Assembly (NCBI GenBank): GCA_019409045.1
Contig: DXVG01000024.1
Location: forward strand, 1-12,394
DNA: 12,394 nucleotides
DNA from: Clostridiales bacterium
GTDB taxonomy: Bacteria > Bacillota > Clostridia > Christensenellales > Aristaeellaceae
Direction: 5' to 3'
Positions 1 to 6,616 of this stretch are shown one piece after another; within the stretch, counting starts at the first letter, position 1, and every line of letters begins with the position of its first letter. The notes below the pieces were generated by a model. It saw only the letters and a program-made list of their open reading frames with translations. It did not search any database and was not told the DNA's origin. The position numbers were made by a program, and so were the translations under genes.

Positions 1-55
1 CTGTTGACTTTGTCAACATCCTGAGCCCCGCGGGCCGGTCGGACCCGCGGGGCTC
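1..55. repeat. 55-bp direct repeat, copy 1 (two hairpins)
   Basis: This segment is identical to 232-286. It carries two inverted repeats: a small one at 2-18 (TGTTGAC, 3-nt loop, GTCAACA) and a strong GC-rich one at 23-55 (12-bp perfect stem, 9-nt loop). Neither is followed by a T-run on either strand. Position 1 is the window edge, so the repeat may extend further left. It could be a duplicated terminator or a copy of a dispersed palindromic element. Confidence 0.85.
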
Positions 56-80
56 AGAGCGTTGCCAAAGCCCCCAAACG

Positions 81-122
81 CAAAAATCACTTCCGAAAGA
101 GAACAAGCGGAAGTGATTTTTG
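81..122. terminator. bidirectional intrinsic terminator-like hairpin
   Basis: A perfect 15-bp inverted repeat (CAAAAATCACTTCCG and its complement) closes a 12-nt loop. The stem base is A-rich on one side and T-rich on the other, so on either strand a GC-containing stem runs into a run of five Ts. It lies about 180 bp beyond rpsR and is probably the real stop for that operon, or for a gene approaching from the left of the window. Confidence 0.65.
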
Positions 123-139
123 CTTCCTGCGTCAGCATC

Positions 140-190
140 GCTTGCAAACTGCGGTCACTTACGTCCATGTAAGCTCCCTTGTTTGCAAGC
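140..190. repeat. nested palindrome between the 55-bp repeats
   Basis: GCTTGCAAAC (140-149) and its complement GTTTGCAAGC (181-190) enclose a smaller inverted repeat, CTTAC (158-162) with GTAAG (169-173). No convincing coding frame lies here: the open frames across 1-299 carry no protein-like pattern. With the flanking repeats it makes 1-286 a compact hairpin-rich block that resembles a dispersed non-coding element. Confidence 0.6.
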
Positions 191-231
191 TCGCTTCCTT
201 GGCTTGCGGGCTTTCTCAACACTCTGGCAGT

Positions 232-286
232 CTGTTGACTTTGTCAACATCCTGAGCCCCGCGGGCCGGTCGGACCCGCGGGGCTC
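232..286. repeat. 55-bp direct repeat, copy 2 (two hairpins)
   Basis: Exact second copy of the 1-55 unit. Sequence identity stops at both ends: copy 1 is followed by AGAGC and copy 2 by GCGTT. This copy lies 13 bp beyond the rpsR stop codon, so its hairpin is the first structure met by transcripts leaving the ribosomal operon. Confidence 0.85.
254..286 (-). terminator. GC-rich hairpin after rpsR
   Basis: A perfect 12-bp stem (GAGCCCCGCGGG with its complement) closes a 9-nt loop just past rpsR. There is no U-tract on the minus strand, so it is not a textbook intrinsic terminator. It could act as a 3'-end stabiliser, or work together with the T-run-flanked hairpin at 81-122. Confidence 0.5.
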
Positions 287-299
287 GCGTTTTCAGGAC

Positions 300-557
300 T
301 TATTCGGACACATACGGCAGCAGCGCGATCACGCGGGCGCGCTTGATGGCCGTGGAGAGCTGGCGCTGATGCTTGGCGCAGGTGCCGGTCATGCGGCGGG
401 GCAGTATCTTGCCGCGCTCGCTGGTGTACTTCATGCGAAGGCGCACCATGTCCTTGTAGTCGATGTGCTGGACCTTGTCCACGCAGAACTGGCAAACCTT
501 GCGACGGGGCTTGCGGCCGCGGGGGCGGCGTACCCGTTCGCCTCTATCTTCAGACAT
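300..557 (-). CDS. rpsR: 30S ribosomal protein S18
   Basis: An 85-residue protein of the usual S18 length. It binds S6 and 16S rRNA in the platform of the small subunit. The family signature is clear: basic N-terminus, a CQFC pair (C22, C25), the IDYKD segment (32-36), GKILPRR (49-55) and TGTCAKHQRQL (57-67), then AIKRARVIALLPY. C22, C25, C60 and H63 form the zinc-ribbon-like set seen in 'C+' paralogues of ribosomal proteins. An AAGGAGGA site at 567-574, 9 nt upstream, fixes the ATG. It is the third gene of rpsF-ssb-rpsR, 39 bp after the ssb stop. Confidence 0.98.
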   Translation of the reverse strand: MSEDRGERVRRPRGRKPRRKVCQFCVDKVQHIDYKDMVRLRMKYTSERGKILPRRMTGTCAKHQRQLSTAIKRARVIALLPYVSE

Positions 558-596
558 TGCTCGTTTTCCTCCTTGCTTGCTGGATCGACGACGGCG

Positions 597-1019
597 TCAG
601 AACGGAAGCTCGTCGTCTACGTCGGTAAAGCCGTCGGCATCGGGCGCGTAGCCGCTGGGCTCGGACGGCGGGGGCGGATTCTCTCCGCGCGGCCGGTCGC
701 CCTGCGGCGAGCCGAGAAACTCCACGTTGTCGGCAATGACCTCGGTGACGTAGCGCTTGGAGCCGTCCTGCGCATCATAGGAACGGACCTGTATCGCGCC
801 CTCCACCGCGACCTTGCGCCCCTTGGACAGATAGCGGGCGCACAGCTCCGCCGTCTGCCGCCAGGCGACGATGGGGATAAAATCTGCCTCGCGCACGCCC
901 TGCTGGTTCACAAAGCGGCGGTTGACCGCGATGGTGAACTGACACACCGTCACGCCCGAGGACGTGGTGCGCGTCTCAGGGTCGCGCGTGAGATTTCCGA
1001 TCAAAATGGCTTTGTTCAT
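597..1019 (-). CDS. ssb: single-stranded DNA-binding protein
   Basis: A 140-residue SSB. Residues 1 to about 105 are the OB fold, starting MNKAILIGNL and including WRQTAELC and YVTEVIADNVEFL. A Pro/Gly-rich linker follows, ending in the acidic tip DDELPF (135-140) that recruits replication and repair partners. The frame stays open far upstream, but the MNKAILIGN start at 1019 matches the family and has GGGGAGGT at 1027-1034. The gene lies between rpsF (35-bp gap) and rpsR, the usual bacillota arrangement that couples replication and translation genes. The tail is rather short, as in many clostridial SSBs. Confidence 0.97.
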   Translation of the reverse strand: MNKAILIGNLTRDPETRTTSSGVTVCQFTIAVNRRFVNQQGVREADFIPIVAWRQTAELCARYLSKGRKVAVEGAIQVRSYDAQDGSKRYVTEVIADNVEFLGSPQGDRPRGENPPPPSEPSGYAPDADGFTDVDDELPF

Positions 1020-1054
1020 GACCTGTACCTCCCCAAAGGCGTCGGTCGCCGGGG

Positions 1055-1498
1055 TTATTCGGCCTCGGAAACGGGGGCTTCCTCGTCCGCGGACTCGGCC
1101 TCGGCCGCAGCGGCGGGCTCGGCAACGGCCACGGGCGCGGGGGCGGCCGCGGGCGCTTCGGCGGCCTCGCGCACCGGGGCGGGACGGTTCATCTCGCGCC
1201 GGGCGGGCAGCTCGCCCTCGTAGCGGATCACCAGGTAGCGCAGCACCTGCTCGGCGATCTGAAGATTGCGCTCCAGCTCGCGGGGCAGATCGGCCGGGGC
1301 CTTGATGTACATCAGCACATAGTAGCCCTCGGTCTTGTAGTTGATGGCGTAGGCCAGGCGACGCTTGCCCCACTCATCGACGCGCTCCACCTCGCCGCCG
1401 TTCTTGGCGACGAGCTCGTTGAACCGACCGATCAGCTCGTTGCGCGCGCTGTCCTCCAGCGCCGCGTCGATCACATACATGACTTCATACTGGTTCAT
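1055..1498 (-). CDS. rpsF: 30S ribosomal protein S6 with long Ala/Glu tail
   Basis: S6 is the platform protein that pairs with S18. Residues 1 to about 100 form the standard domain (MNQYEVMYVID, the EWGKRRLAYAI segment at 42-52, EGYYVLMY, and a C-terminal VLRYLVIRYEGE). The remaining roughly 47 residues are a low-complexity tail rich in Ala, Pro and Glu that ends acidic. Bacterial S6 is usually about 95-100 residues in this phylum, so the tail is an extension. AAGGAGGT at 1510-1517 supports the ATG. It is the first gene of the operon, behind the promoter at 1568-1596. Confidence 0.97.
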   Translation of the reverse strand: MNQYEVMYVIDAALEDSARNELIGRFNELVAKNGGEVERVDEWGKRRLAYAINYKTEGYYVLMYIKAPADLPRELERNLQIAEQVLRYLVIRYEGELPARREMNRPAPVREAAEAPAAAPAPVAVAEPAAAAEAESADEEAPVSEAE

Positions 1499-1561
1499 TG
1501 GATACGTTCACCTCCTTGTGGACTTCGGCCATGGCGCGCAGCCATGGCAAGGATGCGCCAA
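1499..1561 (-). promoter_or_regulatory. rpsF leader with hairpin; possible S6:S18 binding site
   Basis: The predicted transcript has a leader of about 60 nt. It contains a perfect 8-bp stem (GCCATGGC, positions 1528-1535 and 1541-1548) with a 5-nt loop just ahead of the ribosome binding site. A CCG triplet sits at the stem foot on the side nearer the start codon. Many bacteria control rpsF operons through a leader element with a CCG box bound by S6:S18. The position and the triplet fit, but I cannot confirm the full consensus fold. Confidence 0.4.
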
Positions 1562-1567
1562 TTCCAT

Positions 1568-1596
1568 ATTATATCAGAATTCTTTCGCCTTGGCAA
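1568..1596 (-). promoter_or_regulatory. sigma-A promoter of rpsF-ssb-rpsR
   Basis: Read on the minus strand: TTGCCA (1591-1596), a 17-nt spacer, then a perfect TATAAT (1568-1573). Transcription should begin near 1561 and run into rpsF. Confidence 0.85.
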
Positions 1597-1668
1597 GATG
1601 CAGAAATGTGAAAAAATGCGTCGCTTCAGGTTCAATCTTCTTTGCCACGACCGACCGCCCTCCGCTTT

Positions 1669-2985
1669 TTATCGCACTGCGTTATCTGCCACTTTCGCGA
1701 TCTGTTCGACTGCATACAGCGGCAGATCTACGAGCCGACCTTCTTTCCTGTAATCCGCCATCGAAGTGCGAACCGATACTTCGGGCGAGAATTTCTCCAC
1801 ATAGGTTTTCAGGCTTTTCGCCCGGAGATTGACCTCTGCCCTTGCCTCCACCGGAACGATCATTTCGCCCGTATCCACGACAAAATCGACCTCACAGGAG
1901 CCTCTGTCATTGGTGTAATAGTAAACGCCCATATCCTCGATGGTTTTGAGCTGCTGGCAAACATACTGTTGCGTCAGTGCACCCTTGAACTCAACGAAGA
2001 GGTCGTTGCCGTCAAGCAAAGTCCTCTGGCGAAGGCCGGTCATGCAACCAAGCAGGCCTACATCCACAACAAACAGCTTGAAGGCTTTCAAGTCCGCGTA
2101 AGCCTTCAAGGGGATACCCGCCGCATTTACCCGGCTGACCTTGTGGACGAGCCCGCAATCGGAAAGCCACAGGATCGCGGTTTCGTATTCCCTGGCACGG
2201 GCCCCCTCGCGGACAAGTCCGTAAAGAAACTTCTTGTTCTCCTTTGCAAGTTGAGAGGGGATGCTGTTCCACAGCATGCGAATCTTCGGAACGATCTCGT
2301 TTGGCGCGTGCTTGGAGAAGTCCTGCTCATAGGCGGCAAGGATCCGCTTTTGAATGCTGCGCACTTCGTTGAAGTCCCTATCCTCAGCAAAGCTCTGCAC
2401 CGCTTCCGGCATGCCGCCGACAAAGTAATAGTGCTTCAAGGCGTCAATATATGTCTGTCGAAAGCTTGTGATCATCTGAAAATCCTGTTTGTCAAGAAGT
2501 TCCGCAAAACGCTCCCTGTCGGTTGCCATCAGAAACTCTCTGAAAGAGAGGGGATAGAGCTTTAAGAAATCCACCTTGCCGACAGGAAAAGACGTACCCT
2601 CGTGCAGGGCAATGCCAAGGAGCGAGCCTGCGCAGACGATGTGATACTGCGGCGCGTTTTCATAGAAGTATTTGAGGGACGTCAGCGCCCTGGGAACTTC
2701 CTGCACTTCGTCAAAAATCAAAAGTGTGTTGCCGGGGTCGATTTTCCGGCCGGCATACAGCTCCAATCCCAGGATCAGGCGGTCTGTATCCAAGTCAGAT
2801 GCAAACAGCTCTGCCATTCTGGAATTGGAGTCGAAGTTGATATAAACGGCATCCGCATACGCCTGTTTGCCGAACTCCTTCATCAGCCAGGTCTTGCCGA
2901 CCTGTCGAGCCCCTTCGATGATCAACGGCTTGCGACGCTTGCTTTCTCTCCATTTCAACAGTTTTTCAATGGCAATTCGGTACAT
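1669..2985 (-). CDS. AAA+ ATPase with DUF4143 domain
   Basis: A 438-residue protein of the AAA_14/DUF4143 family, common in gut bacteria and archaea but without an agreed cellular role. The N-terminal ATPase has a Walker A motif GARQVGKT (25-32) and Walker B LLIFDEVQ (88-95). The C-terminal DUF4143 part has the PD-(D/E)XK-like pattern EVDFVV (365-370) followed by PVEAR (378-382). Family members usually read VEVK there; here the lysine position is Arg382 (codon 1840-1842), so any nuclease activity is doubtful. The start at 2985 has GGAGG at 2993-2997; an upstream in-frame ATG at 3036 lies in front of the predicted -10 start point and is not used. The gene is flanked by its own promoter, looks less GC-rich than its neighbours, and was probably transferred. 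Confidence 0.92.
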   Translation of the reverse strand: MYRIAIEKLLKWRESKRRKPLIIEGARQVGKTWLMKEFGKQAYADAVYINFDSNSRMAELFASDLDTDRLILGLELYAGRKIDPGNTLLIFDEVQEVPRALTSLKYFYENAPQYHIVCAGSLLGIALHEGTSFPVGKVDFLKLYPLSFREFLMATDRERFAELLDKQDFQMITSFRQTYIDALKHYYFVGGMPEAVQSFAEDRDFNEVRSIQKRILAAYEQDFSKHAPNEIVPKIRMLWNSIPSQLAKENKKFLYGLVREGARAREYETAILWLSDCGLVHKVSRVNAAGIPLKAYADLKAFKLFVVDVGLLGCMTGLRQRTLLDGNDLFVEFKGALTQQYVCQQLKTIEDMGVYYYTNDRGSCEVDFVVDTGEMIVPVEARAEVNLRAKSLKTYVEKFSPEVSVRTSMADYRKEGRLVDLPLYAVEQIAKVADNAVR

Positions 2986-3016
2986 GGACGCGCCTCCGTC
3001 ATCGCAATATGAATAC

Positions 3017-3045
3017 AGTATAACACGATACGCCAAAAATTACAA
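3017..3045 (-). promoter_or_regulatory. sigma-A promoter of the DUF4143 ATPase gene
   Basis: On the minus strand: TTGTAA (3040-3045), a 17-nt spacer, TATACT (3017-3022). Its start point falls upstream of the ATG at 2985, which supports the shorter protein. Confidence 0.75.
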
Positions 3046-3127
3046 CGACTTTTGGAAGAGAAATCACATTTTTGCGACGAACAATGCGACAAGCATCCAT
3101 TCGGCCGCCGTTTTGAATGCTCTGGGC

Positions 3128-3172
3128 AAAAACAGGCGACATTCGGGCATGAAACCCAATATCGCCTGTTTT
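3128..3172 (-). terminator. intrinsic terminator of the licD-like operon
   Basis: AACAGGCGA (3131-3139) pairs with TCGCCTGTT (3162-3170). The stem continues through one mismatch and an inner GGG/CCC pairing to a short loop. On the minus strand the hairpin is followed by TTTTT, about 70 bp past the stop of the PP-loop gene. Confidence 0.8.
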
Positions 3173-3211
3173 CGTTGTCCCGTGCGGCAGCCACACCATT
3201 TTATGCGCAGC

Positions 3212-3230
3212 CGCCCTTCCGGGCGCTTTT
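3212..3230 (+). terminator. small hairpin with T-run reading on the plus strand
   Basis: CGCCC (3212-3216), TTCC loop, GGGCG (3221-3225), then CTTTTT. It is oriented to stop plus-strand transcription, but no plus-strand gene precedes it. It may block antisense transcription into the surface operon, or be incidental. The rest of 3046-3242 shows no gene. Confidence 0.4.
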
Positions 3231-3242
3231 TGGGGAAAGGGG

Positions 3243-4307
3243 CTACTCCACGCCCGCGAAGTCCGCGTCCAGGAGGTTCAAAAACATCTCCAGGCAGTAG
3301 ACCAGCCACTTCTGGTCGCCGGTCATGTTGTCGGTGCAGTGCGGCAGGAACTCCGGGCGGGTGGGGCCCTTCCAGTCGCGGAACCACTCGTTGGTGGCGC
3401 GGGGCATGGGCAGCTTCGGCGGCGCGACGAAGTCCGGGTAGAGGCTTCGGAACATCTCGCGCACCAGGTACTTGCTCTCGCCCGCGCGCACGCGCGCGTA
3501 GTCCAGCGGCGCGTCCAGATAGGTGCCCAGGTAGGGAAGCGCGGCCTCCACGCCCGCACAGCCACAGGCGTTGAAGTAGCTGGTGATGACCTCGCGGATG
3601 AAAAACTCCGAGATGAAGCGGTGCGGGTCGATGTGCCCGTCCTGCTCGTAGGCGAGCATCGGCTCGATCACAAGCTGCGCCTGGCGCAGTATCTTCCACG
3701 GCGCGGTGAAGGAGAAGCGCTCGATAAAGTCGCCCGCCAGCCAGTCCCTGGAGAGCAGGCCGTCCAGCCCGCCGTAGATGACGTCGGCGGTCTCGCCGAA
3801 GATCAGGCGCTCAAAGCCGTCCCGCTTGGCCTGCAATGCCGCCTTGTAGATCTGTATCTCGATGGAGTGCACGGGCATGCCCTTGCGCTTCATCAGCGCG
3901 GGGGTCAGCGCCTCAAAGTCCTCCCAGTAGATGTCCACGATGCGGTGCTCCAGGCCGCACTCCTGCGCGTAGCGCGCGGCGCCGGGGCTCTCGTCGGTCA
4001 CCTGCATGCCGGGCACCACGCAGCGGAACGTGTAGGCCACCGAGCCCCTGGGCATGAAGCGCGCCAGCGTCGCCGAGTCGATGCCGCCCGAGAGCGCCAG
4101 CGCGGCCTTGCCGTCTGCGCAGGCTGCGCGCGTGGCGCGCTCCAGCTCGCGCATGAGCGTGGCGCTGTCGCGCACGGGCAGGCGGCTCTCCCGCGGGGGC
4201 ATGGGAAAGCGCCTGGGCGGGTACTTTTCGCTGAAGGCCCTGTCCGGGTCCTGAATGGTGCGATAGGTCAGAAACGAGTTCATGCAGTACACGCGGTCTA
4301 CCTTCAC
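3243..4307 (-). CDS. asparagine-synthase-like PP-loop ATPase without glutaminase domain
   Basis: A 354-residue protein resembling the synthetase half of AsnB. It has the pyrophosphatase loop SGGIDS (73-78), a GETADVIYGG segment (171-180) matching the second conserved AsnB motif, and a KYLVREMFRSLYPD stretch (279-292) like the AsnB C-terminus. Enzymes of this fold activate a carboxylate with ATP and attach an amine. The roughly 200-residue N-terminal glutaminase with Cys2 is absent, so nitrogen must come from ammonia, another amine or a partner protein. GTG at 4307 is preferred: it overlaps the previous stop as GTGA and has GGAGGGGAGG at 4315-4324. The alternative ATG at 4283 would give 346 residues. 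It is the last gene of the four-gene surface operon; the substrate is unknown. Confidence 0.8.
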   Translation of the reverse strand: MKVDRVYCMNSFLTYRTIQDPDRAFSEKYPPRRFPMPPRESRLPVRDSATLMRELERATRAACADGKAALALSGGIDSATLARFMPRGSVAYTFRCVVPGMQVTDESPGAARYAQECGLEHRIVDIYWEDFEALTPALMKRKGMPVHSIEIQIYKAALQAKRDGFERLIFGETADVIYGGLDGLLSRDWLAGDFIERFSFTAPWKILRQAQLVIEPMLAYEQDGHIDPHRFISEFFIREVITSYFNACGCAGVEAALPYLGTYLDAPLDYARVRAGESKYLVREMFRSLYPDFVAPPKLPMPRATNEWFRDWKGPTRPEFLPHCTDNMTGDQKWLVYCLEMFLNLLDADFAGVE

Positions 4308-4741
4308 GCCTGCGCCTCCCCTCCGTCCTCGCCCCGCACGGCGCGCAGGGCCTTGGAGATCTGCGTGGAGGACACGCCCAGCGTGTAGGGGAAGTACACG
4401 ATGCGCACGCCCGCCTCGGCAAACTCCTTTTCGTATTCGCGCCACTTGTCGGTGCCGTACCAGTCGTCGCCCACGAACAGCACGGAAGCGCCCAGCTTTT
4501 TGCACATGGTCAGCTTGTCCATGTCGTACTGGGGCACGGCCGCGTCCACATAGCGTATGCTGCGCACGATCTCGATGCGGTCGCTGAAGGGTATGATGGC
4601 CCGCTTTCCCTTGTAGGTGACGAGCTCGTCCACCGTCACGCCCACGATGAGCTTGTCGCACAGCCCCCGGGCGTTTTTCAGAAGCGTCAGGTGCCCGATG
4701 TGGAACAGGTCGAACACACCGGCGGTGTACCCGATGGTCAT
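4304..4741 (-). CDS. TagD-like cytidylyltransferase
   Basis: A 145-residue nucleotidyltransferase of the size of glycerol-3-phosphate cytidylyltransferase. It has the signature GVFDLFHIGH (8-17) that binds CTP, a GDDWYGT segment (91-97) as in TagD, and a C-terminal GVSSTQIS (122-129). In TagD and the choline and ethanolamine enzymes the last motif normally reads RTEGIST; here YTLGVSST replaces the Arg and the Glu, so the phosphorylated substrate may differ. The likely role is making a CDP-activated alcohol or polyol for a neighbouring transferase. The start at 4741 has GGGAGGG just upstream; the longer reading from 4780 would overlap the Stealth gene. It lies 20 bp after the Stealth stop and overlaps the PP-loop gene by 4 bp. 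Confidence 0.85.
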   Translation of the reverse strand: MTIGYTAGVFDLFHIGHLTLLKNARGLCDKLIVGVTVDELVTYKGKRAIIPFSDRIEIVRSIRYVDAAVPQYDMDKLTMCKKLGASVLFVGDDWYGTDKWREYEKEFAEAGVRIVYFPYTLGVSSTQISKALRAVRGEDGGEAQA

Positions 4742-4761
4742 AGCTCTCCCTCCCGATCCGC

Positions 4762-5757
4762 TCAGCGCTCGAAGGAGCACTTCTGCGGCAGTATCTGCTC
4801 AAAGGCGGCGATGAGCTTGCGCCGCTCGGTTTCAAAGTCGAAGCCCGTGTCGTCGTCGTTGACGCACAGCATGCGGTACCTGCGCGCGGCAATGGCGGCC
4901 GCGGCCTGCGCGACGCCGCCCTCGCGCCTGGGGAAAAACGGCGTGCCCAGCGGCTTGGAGGGCGCGAACCGCCCGTGCGCGAGCTGCCAGGAGCGCGCCG
5001 CGTGCTGGCTCACATCCGCCATGGAGCGGAAGCGGCGGCGGCAGGTGGCGTCCAGCTCCCGCGCCCCGGCCATCCAGAGCTGCTCGAACGTGCGCCTTTC
5101 GTAGGCCACGGCCAGGTGCGGCGAGGCAAAGCCCGTAAAGTACGGCCAGAAGCTCAAAAGCGCCGAGCGCACCACGCTGCGCATGCCGTTTTTCGGGCTG
5201 AACCACTTGCGGCGGTTCAGGCGCAGGTACATGGCGCGGTCCAGATACCGGTTCAAAATGCCCACGTTGTTGAGCGCGATGTGGGCAAACACGTCGTCTG
5301 CCGAGCGCGCGTGCGCGACGGTGAAGCGGCAGGTGTCGCAGGGAAGGCCGTCCCGGAAAAAGTCCTGCTCGCGCACGGGCGAAGTGAGGTATACGTCGTC
5401 GTTGAAGTAGACGAAGTGCTCGCTCAGATCGGGGATGCGGTGCATGTTCAGCTCGATGGTGTGCGAGCTGAACGTGGGCAGGTACTCCGGGGGGATGTAG
5501 TCCTGGTGGCGCACGATGCGCAATCGCGGCTCGTCCGCGTTCAGCCACGCGGGGACGTGGCCCCAGGTGACGAAGTGCACGCGGCGCACCCACGGCGCGA
5601 ACGCCGCCACGCCGCGAAACCAGTAGCGCAGCGTGCCCCAGTCCCGGTAGCGCGCCGCGCCGCCGTCCTCGCCCTCGCCCGGCGCGTACTTTTCGCGCTC
5701 GGCGCGCCAGGCGGGGTCGCTCCCGTCCACCCACGGGAGCACGAAATCAATCTCCAT
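4762..5757 (-). CDS. Stealth-family sugar-phosphate transferase
   Basis: A 331-residue protein with the four Stealth conserved regions: CR1 IDFVLPWVDGSDPAW (3-17); CR2 from RDWGTLRYWFRG to the YFNDDVYL segment (about 38-124); CR3 around SPHLAVAYERRTFEQLW (212-228); CR4 LCVNDD (297-302). It ends in the family-typical LPQKCSFE. Stealth proteins are cytoplasmic or membrane-associated hexose-1-phosphate transferases that build phosphodiester-linked capsule polymers. GGGAGG at 5764-5769, 6 nt upstream, supports the ATG, and the first codons overlap the end of the LicD gene by 11 bp, suggesting translational coupling. With LicD and a cytidylyltransferase it points to a phosphodiester-bearing surface glycan. 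Confidence 0.93.
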   Translation of the reverse strand: MEIDFVLPWVDGSDPAWRAEREKYAPGEGEDGGAARYRDWGTLRYWFRGVAAFAPWVRRVHFVTWGHVPAWLNADEPRLRIVRHQDYIPPEYLPTFSSHTIELNMHRIPDLSEHFVYFNDDVYLTSPVREQDFFRDGLPCDTCRFTVAHARSADDVFAHIALNNVGILNRYLDRAMYLRLNRRKWFSPKNGMRSVVRSALLSFWPYFTGFASPHLAVAYERRTFEQLWMAGARELDATCRRRFRSMADVSQHAARSWQLAHGRFAPSKPLGTPFFPRREGGVAQAAAAIAARRYRMLCVNDDDTGFDFETERRKLIAAFEQILPQKCSFER

Positions 5758-6583
5758 GCGCGTCCTCCCGCTCCCCGTCCATGATGTAGAGCGCGCCCGA
5801 ATGCGTGACGCGGTGCGCCTCGTCCGGCAGGCACATGTAATCGCCGTACTTGCGCGTCAGAAGCCGGTCGTACCCGCGCGGGCAGGGAAACGTCCTGTCC
5901 CGAAAGGGCATTTCCACGGTGTTGAGCATGTCCTCGCGCGGCAGCACGCTGCGCTCCCCCCACGCGCACAGCACGCCCGCGCGCGCGGCGGCGTCCGGCG
6001 AGACGCGCGAGGCCTCCCGCGTGATGCGCCGGCCGCAGATCGAGGGCGGGATCAGGCACCACGGAAAGCGCTTGCGCAGGCGGTTGCCCGCCCGCAGCAG
6101 CGCGCGCGCGGGGCCGAGCTCCTCCTCCGGCTCCGGCCACAGGGCCAGCACGCCCTTGACCAGGCGGTCCCGGTCGCGGCGCATGCGCTGGGCGCGGCGC
6201 AGCAGGTGCTCGTCGTCCTCGTCGCAGCCGTCGATGGGGAATATGTCCACGCTCACGCCCCCGCGGTAGCGCGGCCGCACGCCGTTGTGGCACACCGTGC
6301 GCGCGTCCGTCAGGCGCATGTAGGCCTCCGGCCCGCACGTCAGGCGCGCGTTCGGCCAGGGCTCGCGCCGGAAAAGCTGCGCAAACTTATCGTAATCCGG
6401 GCGCGGCATGGCAAGGTCCACGTCGTCGTCCCAGGGGATGAAGTCCGCGTGGCGCACCGCGCCCAGCAGCGTGCCTCCAAAGAGCTGATAGCGCAACTGA
6501 TGCGCCTGGCAAAAGTCCGCGAACGTGCACATGAGCGCGAACAGGCGGTCCTGCCGCTCCCGGATGTCGGTCAACTGCCGCAT
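5747..6583 (-). CDS. LicD-family phosphotransferase
   Basis: A 278-residue protein of the LicD/fukutin nucleotidyltransferase fold. The hallmark block is clear: LFGGTLLGAVRH (34-45), FIPWDDDVDLAMPR (48-61) with the metal-binding aspartates, and GVSVDIFPIDG (109-119). Characterised relatives transfer phosphocholine or other CDP-activated groups to sugars of teichoic acid or lipopolysaccharide. AAGGGAGG at 6590-6597 fixes the ATG at 6583; an upstream open stretch crosses the promoter and is not used. First gene of the operon. No choline uptake or kinase genes are in the window, so the transferred group cannot be named. Confidence 0.93.
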   Translation of the reverse strand: MRQLTDIRERQDRLFALMCTFADFCQAHQLRYQLFGGTLLGAVRHADFIPWDDDVDLAMPRPDYDKFAQLFRREPWPNARLTCGPEAYMRLTDARTVCHNGVRPRYRGGVSVDIFPIDGCDEDDEHLLRRAQRMRRDRDRLVKGVLALWPEPEEELGPARALLRAGNRLRKRFPWCLIPPSICGRRITREASRVSPDAAARAGVLCAWGERSVLPREDMLNTVEMPFRDRTFPCPRGYDRLLTRKYGDYMCLPDEAHRVTHSGALYIMDGEREDAHGD

Positions 6584-6616
6584 ACGGCGCCTCCCTTGCG
6601 GATGGATAACACGTCC

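Noticed and set aside
1..286. Insertion sequence or transposon end
   Set aside because: No transposase frame and no target-site duplication visible; the block is too short and may be only duplicated terminators.
120..1223. Long plus-strand open frame across the ribosomal operon
   Set aside because: It is antisense to rpsR, ssb and rpsF, has low-complexity Ala/Arg/Gly composition and no family pattern; it arises from high GC.
3339..4388. 349-residue plus-strand open frame opposite the PP-loop gene
   Set aside because: Composition typical of an antisense shadow; the minus strand has PP-loop motifs and coupled start and stop signals.
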